A DNA stretch of 64,000 bases from Nonomuraea angiospora (GCF_014873145.1 NZ_JADBEK010000001.1:3906001-3970000); one strand, 5' to 3'; shown: positions 26,334 to 35,656, counted from the stretch's first letter. Notes: generated by a model not told the origin, from the sequence alone. Numbers and translations are program-made.

Positions 26334-27842
26334 TCATGCGCTGAGCTGTCGCCGAAGCCGACGAGGCGGACGTCGCCGGGACGCGGAGCCCGCGGCCGGC
26401 CAGGCCCGCGCCGAGATCCCGCCCCGTTGCCGCGCGAATGCCCCGCCCGCGCCCATCGCGGCCAGCAGGAGGGCGCAGGCCCACGCGAACCAGTCGCCGA
26501 ACCTCGTGTACGGGGTCGACACCGCACGGTCCGGCAGGTCCGCGACCACCGACACGAACGAGGCGCCGGTGGTGCGGGCCTCGGCCAGCAGGCGGCCGTT
26601 GGGGTCGCTCACGGTCAGGGCGCCCTGGCGGGACGCCCGCGTCACCGTCAGGCCGTTCTCGATCCCGCGCGTGATCGCCATCCGGCTGTGCAGCCACGCG
26701 TCGTCGCCGAAGTCCCAGGCGGGCACGAACAGCGCGGTCGCCCCGCCGCGCCGATAGCCGCGGACCAGGTCGGGGAAGTCGAGATCGAAGCAGATCGCGA
26801 TCGCCCACCGCCCGCCGGACCCGGGCACGAACGCCTGCGCCGTTCCCGCCTCGAACTCGCTCTCCAGGCCCGGGACGAGGTGGCGCTTGACGTACTCGAC
26901 CGGCGGGCCGCCATCGGAGGGGAAGTCGATGGCCGCGTTGTACTCGCGCCCGTCCCTGGTGAGGACCAGCCCGAGGATGATGTCGAGGCAGTGGCCGGAG
27001 GCGAGCCGGGACAGCGGTCCGGCGAGCAGCGGCAGGTCCGCCTCATCCGCCCGGAACGCCTTCTCGGGAAGGACGACGACGTCGGCGCCGCGCTCGGCCA
27101 GGGCCGGGATGCGGCTCAGGTAGCCGGCCAGCAGGGCTCGCCCTTCGGGATCGGTCACCGCCACCGGGTCGATCGACCGGTCGGTGGCCAGCAGCGCCAC
27201 CTTGCCCGCCGTTCCCGCGTCAACCGGTCGTAACTGCCAGAACCCGTATCCCGCCGCCACCGCCGCGACGACCGCGGCGGCCACGGCCACCCGCACCCGG
27301 CCGGCCGCGCCGGGCGTCAGCAGGGCGGCGGCCGCGGCCGGAGCTCCCATCAGCAGGAACGTCACCCCCCACGGCCCGGTGGCCGAGGCGAGCTGGATGA
27401 CGGGGAGGACGTCGGCCTGGGTATAGGCCAGGCTCCACCAGGCGCCGTTCGGCGTGACCAGCGACAGAGCGTACTCGATGACGACCCACGCCGCCGGGAC
27501 GACGCCGACGGCCATCAGCGGGTGTCCGCGCAGCGTCAGGCCCCGATAGGCGATCAGCACCAGGCCGAACAGCAGCGCCGAGCCGAGGAGCAGGAGGACG
27601 ACCATCACCGGCGGTATCTGCACCGTATTCAGGAAATATCCCCACATGGGGGTTTGGCCTGCGAGCCAGGCGACGGACGCGGTGGCCAGCACCGCGCGCG
27701 CCGAGCAGCGCGGCGCCAGGACGAGGATCGGGATCGGCGCGATCCACGTACACCAGGGCACCGGCCGCAAGCCGGTGCCGAACCAGAACAGCGTGGCCGA
27801 CAGCACCGCCGCGGCGATCGGCCACCATCGTCGTGATCTCAT
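26334..27842 (-). CDS. lnt: Apolipoprotein N-acyltransferase-like protein, 502 aa
   Basis: Integral membrane enzyme that would N-acylate the terminal cysteine of lipoproteins. Six or more N-terminal helices (about 10-200, including FGTGLRPVPWCTWIAPIP) precede a nitrilase-like domain. The catalytic triad is complete: Glu260 in VLPEKAF, Lys319 in YVKRHLVPG and Cys351 in AICFDLDF. A last helix lies near 470. The ATG at 27842 has GGAGGAG upstream. The basic C-terminal tail (RRRPPRRLRRQ) is long. Actinomycetes often carry several Lnt-like paralogues, so whether this copy is the main acyltransferase is not clear. Confidence 0.88.
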   Translation of the reverse strand: MRSRRWWPIAAAVLSATLFWFGTGLRPVPWCTWIAPIPILVLAPRCSARAVLATASVAWLAGQTPMWGYFLNTVQIPPVMVVLLLLGSALLFGLVLIAYRGLTLRGHPLMAVGVVPAAWVVIEYALSLVTPNGAWWSLAYTQADVLPVIQLASATGPWGVTFLLMGAPAAAAALLTPGAAGRVRVAVAAAVVAAVAAGYGFWQLRPVDAGTAGKVALLATDRSIDPVAVTDPEGRALLAGYLSRIPALAERGADVVVLPEKAFRADEADLPLLAGPLSRLASGHCLDIILGLVLTRDGREYNAAIDFPSDGGPPVEYVKRHLVPGLESEFEAGTAQAFVPGSGGRWAIAICFDLDFPDLVRGYRRGGATALFVPAWDFGDDAWLHSRMAITRGIENGLTVTRASRQGALTVSDPNGRLLAEARTTGASFVSVVADLPDRAVSTPYTRFGDWFAWACALLLAAMGAGGAFARQRGGISARAWPAAGSASRRRPPRRLRRQLSA

Positions 27843-27946
27843 CGAGCAGACTCCTCCGCCAGGGAAACTGCCTCGATGCTCCGGGCCGGAGCCCTGTCGC
27901 CGCATCGGCGGGCAGAGTGATCTCCGCCCTCCCTCTCACGGACCGC

Positions 27947-28606
27947 TCAGCCGCCGGCGACGACGAGCCCCGACTCGTAGGCGAACACGACCGCCTGCAC
28001 CCGATCGCGCAGCCCCAGCTTCGTCAGGATCCGGCTGACATGGCTCTTGACCGTGTACTCGCTGACGACCATTTCCCCGGCGATCTCCGCGTTGGACAGC
28101 CCTCGGGCCACCAGCCGTAGCGTCTCGGCCTCACGGCCGGTCAGCTCGGTGAGGCGGGCGGCCAGCCGGGGCGCCACCCCGTGATTCGGCCGGAGAACCA
28201 GGTCCTCGATGAGCCGTCTGGTCACCGTGGGCGCCAGCAGCGACTCCCCAGCCGCCACCACGCGCACCGCCGCGGCAAGCTCGTCGCGGCGGATGTCCTT
28301 CAGCAGAAACCCGCTGGCCCCCGCGCGCAGTGCCTCGTAGACGTACTCGTCCAGGTCGAACATGGTCAGCACCAGCACTTTGGCGGACGTCGCCGCGCAG
28401 ATCAGCTCGGTCGCCTCGATCCCGCCCATGCCGGGCATCCGGACATCCATCAGGACGACGTCCGGGCACAGCTCGGTGGCGGCCCGCACGGCCTCGGCGC
28501 CGTCGGCCGCCTCGCCGACGACGGTGATGTCGGCCTGAGCGTTCAGGATCATGGCGAAGCCGCCCCGGAACAGATCCTGATCGTCGGCCACGAGCACGCG
28601 GATCAT
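27947..28606 (-). CDS. NarL/LuxR-type response regulator, 219 aa
   Basis: Receiver domain at residues 1-120 with the acidic pair Asp8/Asp9, phospho-acceptor Asp54 in VLMDVRMPG, Thr81 and Lys103. A LuxR helix-turn-helix follows at about 150-212 (LTGREAETLRLVARGLSNAE). It lies directly downstream of the histidine kinase gene (four bases between the kinase stop and this ATG), forming a two-component pair. A TTG at 28618 would overlap the kinase stop and give four extra residues; ATG at 28606 is preferred. Targets and signal are unknown. Confidence 0.94.
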   Translation of the reverse strand: MIRVLVADDQDLFRGGFAMILNAQADITVVGEAADGAEAVRAATELCPDVVLMDVRMPGMGGIEATELICAATSAKVLVLTMFDLDEYVYEALRAGASGFLLKDIRRDELAAAVRVVAAGESLLAPTVTRRLIEDLVLRPNHGVAPRLAARLTELTGREAETLRLVARGLSNAEIAGEMVVSEYTVKSHVSRILTKLGLRDRVQAVVFAYESGLVVAGG

Positions 28607-28610
28607 GGGC

Positions 28611-29714
28611 CTATCCAACCGGAAGCGTCGCCACCACGACGAAGCCGTGGCCTCCCGGACCGGCGTGCAGCGTCCCCCCGCAGGCGGAGGCCCGTTCGCG
28701 CATCCCGATCAGGCCGTGCCCTAAGGCGGCGCCGTCCGCGCCCTCGCCGTCGTCGGCCACCTCGACCCGCAGCGCGCCCGGCGTCCAGCACAGCCGTACC
28801 CGCGCGGTGCTCGCGTGCGCGTGGCGCAGCACGTTCGTCAGCGCCTCCTGAACGATCCGGTACGCCGCCACGTCGACCTCGGCGGGGAGCGGCCGCGGCG
28901 GGCCGTCGCCGGTCAAGGTCACCCGCAGCCCGGTGCGGCCGGTCCGCTCGACCAGGTCCGGCAGGGCCGCGAGCCCGGGCTGCGGCTCGCGGTGACCGTC
29001 CTGGTCCGAGCGCATCGCGCCGAGCAGGGTCCGCAGCTGGGCGATCGCGCCCCGGCCGGTGTCGGCGATCGCGTCGAAGGCGGCCTGCGCGCGGTCGGGA
29101 TCGGACCGGAGCATCAGCGGTCCGGCCTCGGCCTGGACGACGATGAGGCCGACCGAGTGGGTGAGGATGTCATGCATGTCCCGGGCGATGCGAGCCCGCT
29201 CGTGAGCCGCGGCGATGGCCCGCTCCCGCTCCAGCCGCAGGGCGCGTTCGGCCAGCTCGGCGGCTCGGGCGCGGCGGGCGCGGGTACTGGTGCCCAGCGC
29301 GTACGCCGCGACGAACGCCGTACCCACCACCCGATAGGACTCCAGCCCTTCCTGCGGCAGGGCGAGCGAGACGTACACGCCTGCGCCGATGACCGGGATG
29401 GCCACCAGCCGCAGCAGCGGCGGGCTCAGCGCGGCGATGGTGTAGGTGCCCACCAGCGGCCCGTACGGCAGCATCGGCTTCTCCCACATCACCAGCGCCG
29501 TCATCGCCAGCCCGACCACCCAGGTCACCGCGATCGGCGCCCTCCGCCGCCACAGCACCGGCACCGAAGCCAGCACGGCCAGCGCGACCACCCACCACGG
29601 CTGCCGGAAGGGGACCAGCGCGGGACCGACGGTGGCGGCCGACACGACGACAGTGATCGCTACGTCGACCAGGCGCGGGGGTATGTGGTGAAACCGCTCA
29701 ATGAGTCCGGGCAT
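28611..29714 (-). CDS. Sensor histidine kinase (HisKA_3 type), about 367 aa
   Basis: Membrane sensor kinase paired with the downstream NarL-type regulator. It has five or six N-terminal hydrophobic segments (about 15-145). The dimerisation/phosphotransfer box IARDMHDILTHSVG contains the phospho-acceptor histidine, and the HATPase domain carries the N-box (EALTNVLRHA) and a DDGEGADG plus GLIGMRERA G-box. There is no large extracytoplasmic loop, so the signal is probably in or near the membrane. The start is uncertain: ATG 29714 is used, but GTG 29759 and ATG 29750 are in frame, all with weak ribosome sites. Confidence 0.92.
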   Translation of the reverse strand: MPGLIERFHHIPPRLVDVAITVVVSAATVGPALVPFRQPWWVVALAVLASVPVLWRRRAPIAVTWVVGLAMTALVMWEKPMLPYGPLVGTYTIAALSPPLLRLVAIPVIGAGVYVSLALPQEGLESYRVVGTAFVAAYALGTSTRARRARAAELAERALRLERERAIAAAHERARIARDMHDILTHSVGLIVVQAEAGPLMLRSDPDRAQAAFDAIADTGRGAIAQLRTLLGAMRSDQDGHREPQPGLAALPDLVERTGRTGLRVTLTGDGPPRPLPAEVDVAAYRIVQEALTNVLRHAHASTARVRLCWTPGALRVEVADDGEGADGAALGHGLIGMRERASACGGTLHAGPGGHGFVVVATLPVG

Positions 29715-29808
29715 CTCGCTCAGTATCGGGATCCATCCCGCCCGGCGCATCCCTCTCACGACGGAAGCGCCCTTTCACTCTCAAGAGGCTGGCGCGGTGA
29801 GAAGAACC

Positions 29809-29837
29809 TTGACGAGCGATCGCTTCCGATTCATAGT
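29809..29837 (+). promoter_or_regulatory. Candidate promoter of the arabinofuranosidase gene
   Basis: TTGACG (29809-29814) and CATAGT (29832-29837) are 17 bp apart, the ideal spacing for a housekeeping sigma promoter. Transcription would begin near 29844, leaving about 110 bases of leader that contain the palindromic operator at 29883-29898. Confidence 0.5.
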
Positions 29838-29882
29838 GAGCGCGTCAACCCACGAAGCCGCGGAGGTCGTCCAGCCCCTGGA

Positions 29883-29898
29883 ATGTTAGCGCTAACAT
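29883..29898. promoter_or_regulatory. Perfect 16-bp palindrome ATGTTAGCGCTAACAT, LacI-type operator
   Basis: The sequence is fully self-complementary and has the AGCGCT centre typical of LacI/GalR-family operators of sugar genes. It is about 40 bp downstream of the proposed transcription start of the arabinofuranosidase gene and 58 bp before its start codon. A bound repressor would block elongation. No LacI gene adjoins it. Confidence 0.7.
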
Positions 29899-29956
29899 CC
29901 ACCCTCCCCGGCTCATCCAGCGTTCGCGGTGCCCCCGAGAAAGGCAGAGGATCATC

Positions 29957-31516
29957 ATGATCGTCGGGTCCGGATTACGGCACGTGAAAAAGACGATGCT
30001 GTCCACCGGGGCAGCCGTCGCGCTCGCCGCCGGCCTGCTGGCCGGCGCCCCCGCCCCGTCGCAGGCCGCCGCGTCGCAGGCGTGCGACATCTACGCCGCC
30101 GGCGGCACCCCGTGCGTGGCGGCGCACAGCACGACCCGCGCCCTGTACGCCTCCTACAACGGCTCGCTCTACCAGGTGCGCCGCTCCTCGGACAACGCCA
30201 CCCAGAACATCGGCCTGCTCAGCGCGGGCGGGTACGCCAACGCCGCGGCGCAGGACTCCTTCTGCGCCCGCACGACGTGTGTGATCACCGTCATCTACGA
30301 CCAGTCGGGACGCGGCAACCATCTGACCCAGGCGCCCCCCGGCGGCTTCTCCGGCCCGGCGGCCGGCGGGTACGACAACCTCGCCGTGGCGACGGCGGCG
30401 CCCACCATGGTCGGCGGGCACAAGGCGTACGGCGTGTTCGTGGCCCCCGGCACCGGCTACCGCAACAACAACACCAACGGCATCGCCAGGGGCGACCAGC
30501 CGGAAGGCATGTACGCCGTCTTCGACGGCACGCACTACAACGCCGGCTGCTGCTTCGACTACGGCAACGCCGAGACCAACAGCCGCGACAACGGCAACGG
30601 CACCATGGAGGCCATCTACTTCGGCAACATCAAGGTCTGGGGCTACGGCACCGGCAACGGCCCCTGGGTCATGGCCGACCTGGAGAACGGCCTGTTCTCC
30701 GGCGCGAACCCCGGCTACAACGCCGGCAACCCGACCGTCAGCCACCGCTACCTGACCGCCATCGTCAAGGGCGAGCCGAACCACTGGTCCATCCGGGCCG
30801 GCAACGCCCAGTCGGGCAACCTGTCCACCTACTACAACGGCGCACGCCCCAACGCCGCGGGCTACAACCCGATGAAGAAGGAAGGAGCCATCATCCTCGG
30901 CATCGGCGGCGACAACAGCAACAGCTCCGCCGGCACCTTCTACGAAGGCGTGATGACCACCGGCTATCCGACGGACGCCACCGAGAACGCGGTCCAGGCC
31001 AGCATCGTCGCCGCCGGCTACACCACGGCCGCCCGTCCCAGCGGGACGCCCGCCGCCGGCACGTCGATCTCGCTGCGCGCGACGACGGCCTGCTGCACCG
31101 GCCGCTACGTCCGCCACCAGAACGACCAGGCCGTCACGTCCGTGATCACCTCCGCCAGCTCGTCCCTGGACAAGAACGACGCCACGTGGATCGTGCGCAA
31201 CGGCCTGGCCTACAGCGCCTGCGTGTCGTTCGAGTCGAAGAACTACCCGGGCAGCTACCTGCGGCACAGCAACTACCAGCTCTACCGCAACGCCAACGAC
31301 GGCAGCGCCCTGTTCGCCAACGACGCCACCTTCTGCCCGCAGCCCGGCCTGAACGGCCAGGGCCTTTCGTGGGCCTCCTTCAACTTCCCGAACCGCCTCC
31401 TGCGGCACTACAACAACATCGTCTACATCGGCAGCGAGGGCGGATCGAACACCTTCGACAGCGCCACGTCATGGGCCGACGACGTGAGCTGGGTCGTCGC
31501 CTCGCCCTGGGCGTAG
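29957..31516 (+). CDS. abfB: Secreted GH54 alpha-L-arabinofuranosidase B with CBM42, 519 aa
   Basis: Extracellular enzyme releasing arabinose from arabinoxylan or arabinan. The signal peptide (about 1-38, ending SQAAA) is followed by the GH54 catalytic domain (about 42-360; CDIYAAGGTPCVAAHSTTRA). A C-terminal CBM42 arabinose-binding domain follows (about 365-519; three beta-trefoil repeats such as SYLRHSNYQLY). Glu243 (DLENGLF) and Asp319 (GGDNSN) are spaced like the catalytic pair I recall from the Aspergillus enzyme. It has a candidate promoter and operator upstream and a hairpin downstream, so it is a single-gene unit. Confidence 0.95.
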   Translation: MIVGSGLRHVKKTMLSTGAAVALAAGLLAGAPAPSQAAASQACDIYAAGGTPCVAAHSTTRALYASYNGSLYQVRRSSDNATQNIGLLSAGGYANAAAQDSFCARTTCVITVIYDQSGRGNHLTQAPPGGFSGPAAGGYDNLAVATAAPTMVGGHKAYGVFVAPGTGYRNNNTNGIARGDQPEGMYAVFDGTHYNAGCCFDYGNAETNSRDNGNGTMEAIYFGNIKVWGYGTGNGPWVMADLENGLFSGANPGYNAGNPTVSHRYLTAIVKGEPNHWSIRAGNAQSGNLSTYYNGARPNAAGYNPMKKEGAIILGIGGDNSNSSAGTFYEGVMTTGYPTDATENAVQASIVAAGYTTAARPSGTPAAGTSISLRATTACCTGRYVRHQNDQAVTSVITSASSSLDKNDATWIVRNGLAYSACVSFESKNYPGSYLRHSNYQLYRNANDGSALFANDATFCPQPGLNGQGLSWASFNFPNRLLRHYNNIVYIGSEGGSNTFDSATSWADDVSWVVASPWA

Positions 31517-31529
31517 GCACGCCTCAGGC

Positions 31530-31566
31530 CCGCCCGCCTCGGCGACCGCGTGCGAGAGGCGGGCGG
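31530..31566 (+). terminator. Hairpin between arabinofuranosidase and kinase genes
   Basis: An 11-bp perfect stem CCGCCCGCCTC / GAGGCGGGCGG (31530-31540 and 31556-31566), with a 15-base loop, begins 14 bp after the abfB stop. The kinase gene ends at 31603 on the other strand, so the hairpin can serve both convergent genes. Confidence 0.65.
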
Positions 31567-31602
31567 TGACCATCGGCTCGGCGGTGGCCTCGGCCGAGAC
31601 CG

Positions 31603-32862
31603 TCATTTCGGGCCGTGCCGCTTGATCTTGACCTTCTTCGTCTTGACCTTCTTGGCCGGTCCATGCGGGACGCCCGCCGCGGAGGTGGACAGGGGCGGTT
31701 CCGTGCGGGCGCGCTTCGGTTCGCTCCTGGCGACCTGGCGCCGGGCCGAGACGAGGTGGCCCGGCAGCCCGGTTTCCGGCTCCGTCGTGGCGGGCGGCAG
31801 CGGAGTGGCCTGCGTCCCGGGTGGGGACTGGTGCGTGCCCGGCTCGGCGCGCCACCACGAGCTGGTCGCCATCACGCTGACGATGAGGGCCGCGATGACG
31901 GCTGTCTGCCGCCAGCGCTCGACGACCCACTGCCGGTACGGCGCCCGCTCCCTGAACGGGCGGCCGACGGGCGAGCCGCTGATCCGCCCGCTGTCACCGT
32001 CAACGGTCGGAGGGTCCGAAGAGACCGGAACGACCGGTTGCTCGCACAGGGCGGACAGTTGATCGTGAAGGCGAGCCGCGTCCGTACGCCGGTCCGGATC
32101 CTTGTCCAGCAGCCCGCCGATGATCGGGGCGAGCGGCCCCGCGTGCTCGCACGGCGCCGGGTCCGAGGCCAGCACCGCGGACAGGGTGGCCAGCTCGCTG
32201 CTGAACCCGAACGGGGCACGGCCCTCGACCGCCGCGTACAAGGTGGCGCCCAGCGACCACAGATCGGCTTGCGGCGTGGCAGGGCCGCCGCGGGCGCGTT
32301 CGGGGGCGATGTAGGCGGGTGTGCCGACGACGATGCTCTCCCGGCTGAGGCGCGCCTGGTCGTCCAGGGTGCTGGCCAGCCCGAAGTCGGTGAGGATGGC
32401 GTGCCCGTCGTCGGTGATGAGGATGTTGGCGGGCTTGATGTCGCGGTGCACGATGCCGCCGGCGTGGGCGGCGCGCAGGGCGTCCAGCACTTCGAGCCCG
32501 ATTCGGGCGACCTCGGACGAGGGCAGCGGTCCCCGTTCGGTGATCACCTGGGCGAGGCTGGGGGCGGGGACGAGTTGCAGGACGATCCACGGGCGTTCGT
32601 CGGCGACCACGACGTCGTACACGGCCGCGATGCGCGGGTGGCTCAGCCGCGCGGTCAGGCGGGCCTCGCGCAGGGTGCGCCTGAGCAGCGCCTCGCGCTC
32701 CGGCCCTGGCCGGTGCGGGATGTGGATCTCCTTGACCGCCACCTGCCGATCCAGCAGCTCGTCATGAGCGCGCCAGACCCTGCCCATGGCCCCCCGGCCC
32801 AGCTCGGCCAGCAATCTGTACCGAGCCCCCAATAACCATCCTTCATAGCCTGCGACGGGCAT
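31603..32862 (-). CDS. Hanks-type serine/threonine protein kinase, 419 aa
   Basis: Kinase domain at about residues 15-280. Glycine loop ELGRGAMGRVW, ATP-binding Lys44 (VAVKEI), catalytic loop HRDIKPAN with Asp141 and DFG at 159-161 are all present, so it should be active. A juxtamembrane linker and one transmembrane helix (about 328-345) lead to an outer tail of about 75 residues. The tail ends in a strongly basic KKVKTKKVKIKRHGPK, with no PASTA domain. Such actinomycete kinases commonly sense the cell surface, but the ligand here is unknown. It is followed by the convergent arabinofuranosidase gene. Confidence 0.93.
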   Translation of the reverse strand: MPVAGYEGWLLGARYRLLAELGRGAMGRVWRAHDELLDRQVAVKEIHIPHRPGPEREALLRRTLREARLTARLSHPRIAAVYDVVVADERPWIVLQLVPAPSLAQVITERGPLPSSEVARIGLEVLDALRAAHAGGIVHRDIKPANILITDDGHAILTDFGLASTLDDQARLSRESIVVGTPAYIAPERARGGPATPQADLWSLGATLYAAVEGRAPFGFSSELATLSAVLASDPAPCEHAGPLAPIIGGLLDKDPDRRTDAARLHDQLSALCEQPVVPVSSDPPTVDGDSGRISGSPVGRPFRERAPYRQWVVERWRQTAVIAALIVSVMATSSWWRAEPGTHQSPPGTQATPLPPATTEPETGLPGHLVSARRQVARSEPKRARTEPPLSTSAAGVPHGPAKKVKTKKVKIKRHGPK

Positions 32863-32939
32863 GACGACATGCGTACCCGATCATCGTCCGTACATGCACA
32901 CCCGGCCTGGTGCCCCGACCGGGCCGGCGCGGCGGCCGG

Positions 32940-34628
32940 TCAGGTCGTGGCCAGGCAGGCGGCCGGCAGCGGGAACCAGCGCAGCCGCTCGAAGTCGTCC
33001 GGCAGGCCGGGCGGGCTCAGGTCGATCTCGTCGGAGCGGGCCGCCAGGATGGCCCGCGCCTCCTCCAGGTAGCCGGGCAGGGCGTCCTCGCCGGCCCGCA
33101 CGTGCGGGGCTGGCAGCGCGCCGGGGTCGTCGAAGCGCAGGTCGGAAAGGTGCAGCGGCGGCTCGGCGGAGTCGCGGTGGTGCCGCCACAGCCCGGTGCG
33201 GGGCTCGAAGCGGTAATCGGGCAACAGCCGGTGGCCGTAGCGGGCGGCCAGTTCGACGGCCTGGATGAGGTAGTCGCAGACCGCGTCGGAGACGAAGTAG
33301 TTGAAGTTGATGCGTACCCAGCCCGGTTTGATGCCCTGGCAGCCATGCCCGATCTCCTCCTCGAAGGCCCGCGAGCGCGCGGCGTCGATGGCCAGCAGGC
33401 GGTGGCCGTAGGGGCCGGCGCAGGAGCAGCCGCCGCGTGCCTGGATGCCGAACAGGTCGTTCAGCACCGCCACCACGTAGTTGTGGTGCAGGAACAGCTC
33501 CCCGGACCGGATGCGGACCGACACGATGGACAGCCGGCGGGAGTGCCGGTCGCCGAGGATCTCGATGTTCGGGCTGCTCTCCCAGCGTCGCAGGGCCCGC
33601 TGCCAGAAGCGTTCCTCACGAGCCTGGATGAGGTCGGTGCCGATGGCCTGCTTGAGCCGGAAGACCAGCCCGGCGCGGATCGACTCGACGATGGCCGGCG
33701 TGCCGCCCTCCTCGCGGGCGATCGCGTCGTCGAGATAGCGGTGCCCGGTGGGGTCCACGAACAGCACGGTGCCGCCGCCCGGCGCGGTGGGCACCCGGTT
33801 GCGGACCAGCTCGCGCCTCACCACCAGGACACCGGGCGTCTGCGGCCCGCCGATGAACTTGTGCGGCGACAGGAAGATCGCGTCCTTGTGGTCGTTCGCG
33901 CCGGGCGCGCCGGCGGCCATCCGGATCGGCACGTACGGCCCGGCTGCCGCGTAGTCCCAGAACGACAGCGCGCCGTGCTCGTGGAGCAGCGCCGCGATGC
34001 GCTCGGTGTCGGACAGGATGCCGGTCACGTTCGAGGCGGCCGAGAAGCTGCCGATCAGCAGCGGCCGGCCGGCGTGGCGGGCCAGCTGGGCACGCAGGTC
34101 GTCGCAGTCGATGTGGCCGTCGCGGTCCTCGCCGATGGCGACGGTGTCGGCGATGGACTCGCGCCAGGGCAGCTCGTTGGAGTGGTGCTCGTACGGACCG
34201 ACGAACACGACCGGCCGCTCCTCCTCCGGGACCATCGGCGCGTACCGGCCGGGGACCCGCAGCTCGAGGATGCCGACGAGCTTGTTGACCGCCGCGGTCG
34301 CGCCCGAACCGCAGAAGATCACCAGGTCGTCCGGGCCACCGCCGACGGCGTCGTGGACGGCGGCACGGGCCTCCTCGCGTAATCGGCTGGTCTGCAGCCC
34401 GGTCCCGGAGCTCTCGGTGTGGGTGTTGGCGTAGCGCGGCAGGACGTGGTCACGGATGAAGTCCTCGATGAAGCCGAGCGACCGGCCCGAGGCGGTGTAG
34501 TCGGCGTAGATGATGCGGCGCGGTCCGTACGGGCCCCGCAGCACCTCGTCGTCCCCGATGACGCCGGCGCGGATGCGCTCCAGCAGCGGCGAGGTCGGCG
34601 GTGCGGAGGCGGATCGTTGTGTCTGCAC
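32940..34628 (-). CDS. Class V aminotransferase-fold PLP enzyme (cysteine desulfurase-like), 562 aa
   Basis: Fold-type I PLP enzyme. The Schiff-base Lys257 is in SPHKFIGG and the aspartate holding the cofactor nitrogen is Asp225 in FWDYAAAGPY. EHHSNELPW (148-156) is the substrate-facing histidine stretch of desulfurases. Near residue 400, ARGGCSCAGPYGHRLL carries a Cys-x-Cys pair (401, 403) where cysteine desulfurases hold their catalytic loop. At 562 aa it is longer than SufS/IscS (about 400), with an extra C-terminal domain. The GTG at 34628 gives the whole domain. It may be a desulfurase or another C-S/C-N lyase; substrate unknown. Confidence 0.87.
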   Translation of the reverse strand: MQTQRSASAPPTSPLLERIRAGVIGDDEVLRGPYGPRRIIYADYTASGRSLGFIEDFIRDHVLPRYANTHTESSGTGLQTSRLREEARAAVHDAVGGGPDDLVIFCGSGATAAVNKLVGILELRVPGRYAPMVPEEERPVVFVGPYEHHSNELPWRESIADTVAIGEDRDGHIDCDDLRAQLARHAGRPLLIGSFSAASNVTGILSDTERIAALLHEHGALSFWDYAAAGPYVPIRMAAGAPGANDHKDAIFLSPHKFIGGPQTPGVLVVRRELVRNRVPTAPGGGTVLFVDPTGHRYLDDAIAREEGGTPAIVESIRAGLVFRLKQAIGTDLIQAREERFWQRALRRWESSPNIEILGDRHSRRLSIVSVRIRSGELFLHHNYVVAVLNDLFGIQARGGCSCAGPYGHRLLAIDAARSRAFEEEIGHGCQGIKPGWVRINFNYFVSDAVCDYLIQAVELAARYGHRLLPDYRFEPRTGLWRHHRDSAEPPLHLSDLRFDDPGALPAPHVRAGEDALPGYLEEARAILAARSDEIDLSPPGLPDDFERLRWFPLPAACLATT

Positions 34629-34702
34629 CCGTCCAGGATCCCGCGCCCGCCCGCCCGGGCAACAGGCCACCGATCGCCCCTGGCCCTGACCTCGGCCTGC
34701 TT

Positions 34703-35623
34703 TCAGGCGTTCGCTCGGCGGAGGCGTTCGGCCGCCTGTGCCCAGAGTGCTCTGCCGGACACCGCGGTGTAGCCGTGCAGTGCTTCCCATCGGAGGTCGT
34801 GGGCCGCCGTCCACAGGCCGGCCGCCCACGCGACCTGCCGCTCTTCGGCGGTGAACCAGCGGCCCCGAGCGTCCTGATACGCGGCCAGGAACGCCTCGGT
34901 GCTCTCGATCGGCGGCATGGTGGCCGGTCCCATCTTGGGGAACACCGCGCTCGCGGCTCCCACCAGGGCGGCTTCCGGCTGCCATGCCAGGCTGTCCCAG
35001 TCGTGCACCGTCCACACCTGCCGGTCGTGCCACCGGAGGTTGTGCGCCTCGAAGTCGGCGTGGCCCAGCACGCGGGGCAGGTCGGCGGCCAGCATTCGCC
35101 GGCGGGCCCTGGCGGCCGTGTCCGTGACGTAGGCAGGTACGGGACTCTGGTCCATCTCGTCGAGCGACTCGATCGACGGCCACAGCCCGGGGTCCGGGTG
35201 ATCCCACCGCACCCAGCGCGGATTCGGCAGCGGCGGCGTGACGGCGAGGTCCGCCAGCGCGGTCATCAGCCGGGCGAAGACCTCCGCGTAGCGCACGGCG
35301 TTGTCCGGCGCGTCTCCGTGCAGCACCTCTCCCCCGGGGCGGAACTCCTCCGCGTGCACGGCCAGGGCACCGACGCCGACGACCGGCGTGAGCGGGCGGG
35401 CGCAGGGGAACCCGTCGTCGGCCAGCCGGGCCTGCGCCGTGACACATGACCCCGCCCGGCCGTCGTCGTCGCGGGCCTTGACCACGACGTCCGTGCCGCC
35501 GGCCAGCCGGAGACCGAACACCGCCGACATCGATTGTTGCCGGAACAGCACGTCGGCGGGCCGGTCCCCGAGATGCTCAAGGCACCACGCCGGCAGCCAG
35601 TCCGGCAGATCGTCAATCGACAC
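34703..35623 (-). CDS. Phosphotransferase enzyme family protein (APH-like), 306 aa
   Basis: Aminoglycoside-phosphotransferase/choline-kinase fold. Lys49 (VVVKARD), the catalytic loop HADFEAHN with Asp190 and Asn195, and the metal-binding HDWDSL with Asp208 are present. It is a small cytosolic kinase of an unknown hydroxyl substrate. It is not close enough to a known resistance enzyme to assign a drug. It lies downstream of the hydrolase and upstream of the PLP enzyme on the same strand (33 and 74 bp gaps), perhaps as one transcript, though no pathway links them. Confidence 0.88.
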   Translation of the reverse strand: MSIDDLPDWLPAWCLEHLGDRPADVLFRQQSMSAVFGLRLAGGTDVVVKARDDDGRAGSCVTAQARLADDGFPCARPLTPVVGVGALAVHAEEFRPGGEVLHGDAPDNAVRYAEVFARLMTALADLAVTPPLPNPRWVRWDHPDPGLWPSIESLDEMDQSPVPAYVTDTAARARRRMLAADLPRVLGHADFEAHNLRWHDRQVWTVHDWDSLAWQPEAALVGAASAVFPKMGPATMPPIESTEAFLAAYQDARGRWFTAEERQVAWAAGLWTAAHDLRWEALHGYTAVSGRALWAQAAERLRRANA

Positions 35624-35656
35624 AGGGGAAACTGTGCCACAGGCGACAGGCGCCGC

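Noticed and set aside
34629..35447. In-frame upstream extension of the class V aminotransferase gene
   Set aside because: The added residues are antisense-like and overlap the phosphotransferase gene; family similarity begins only after the GTG at 34628.
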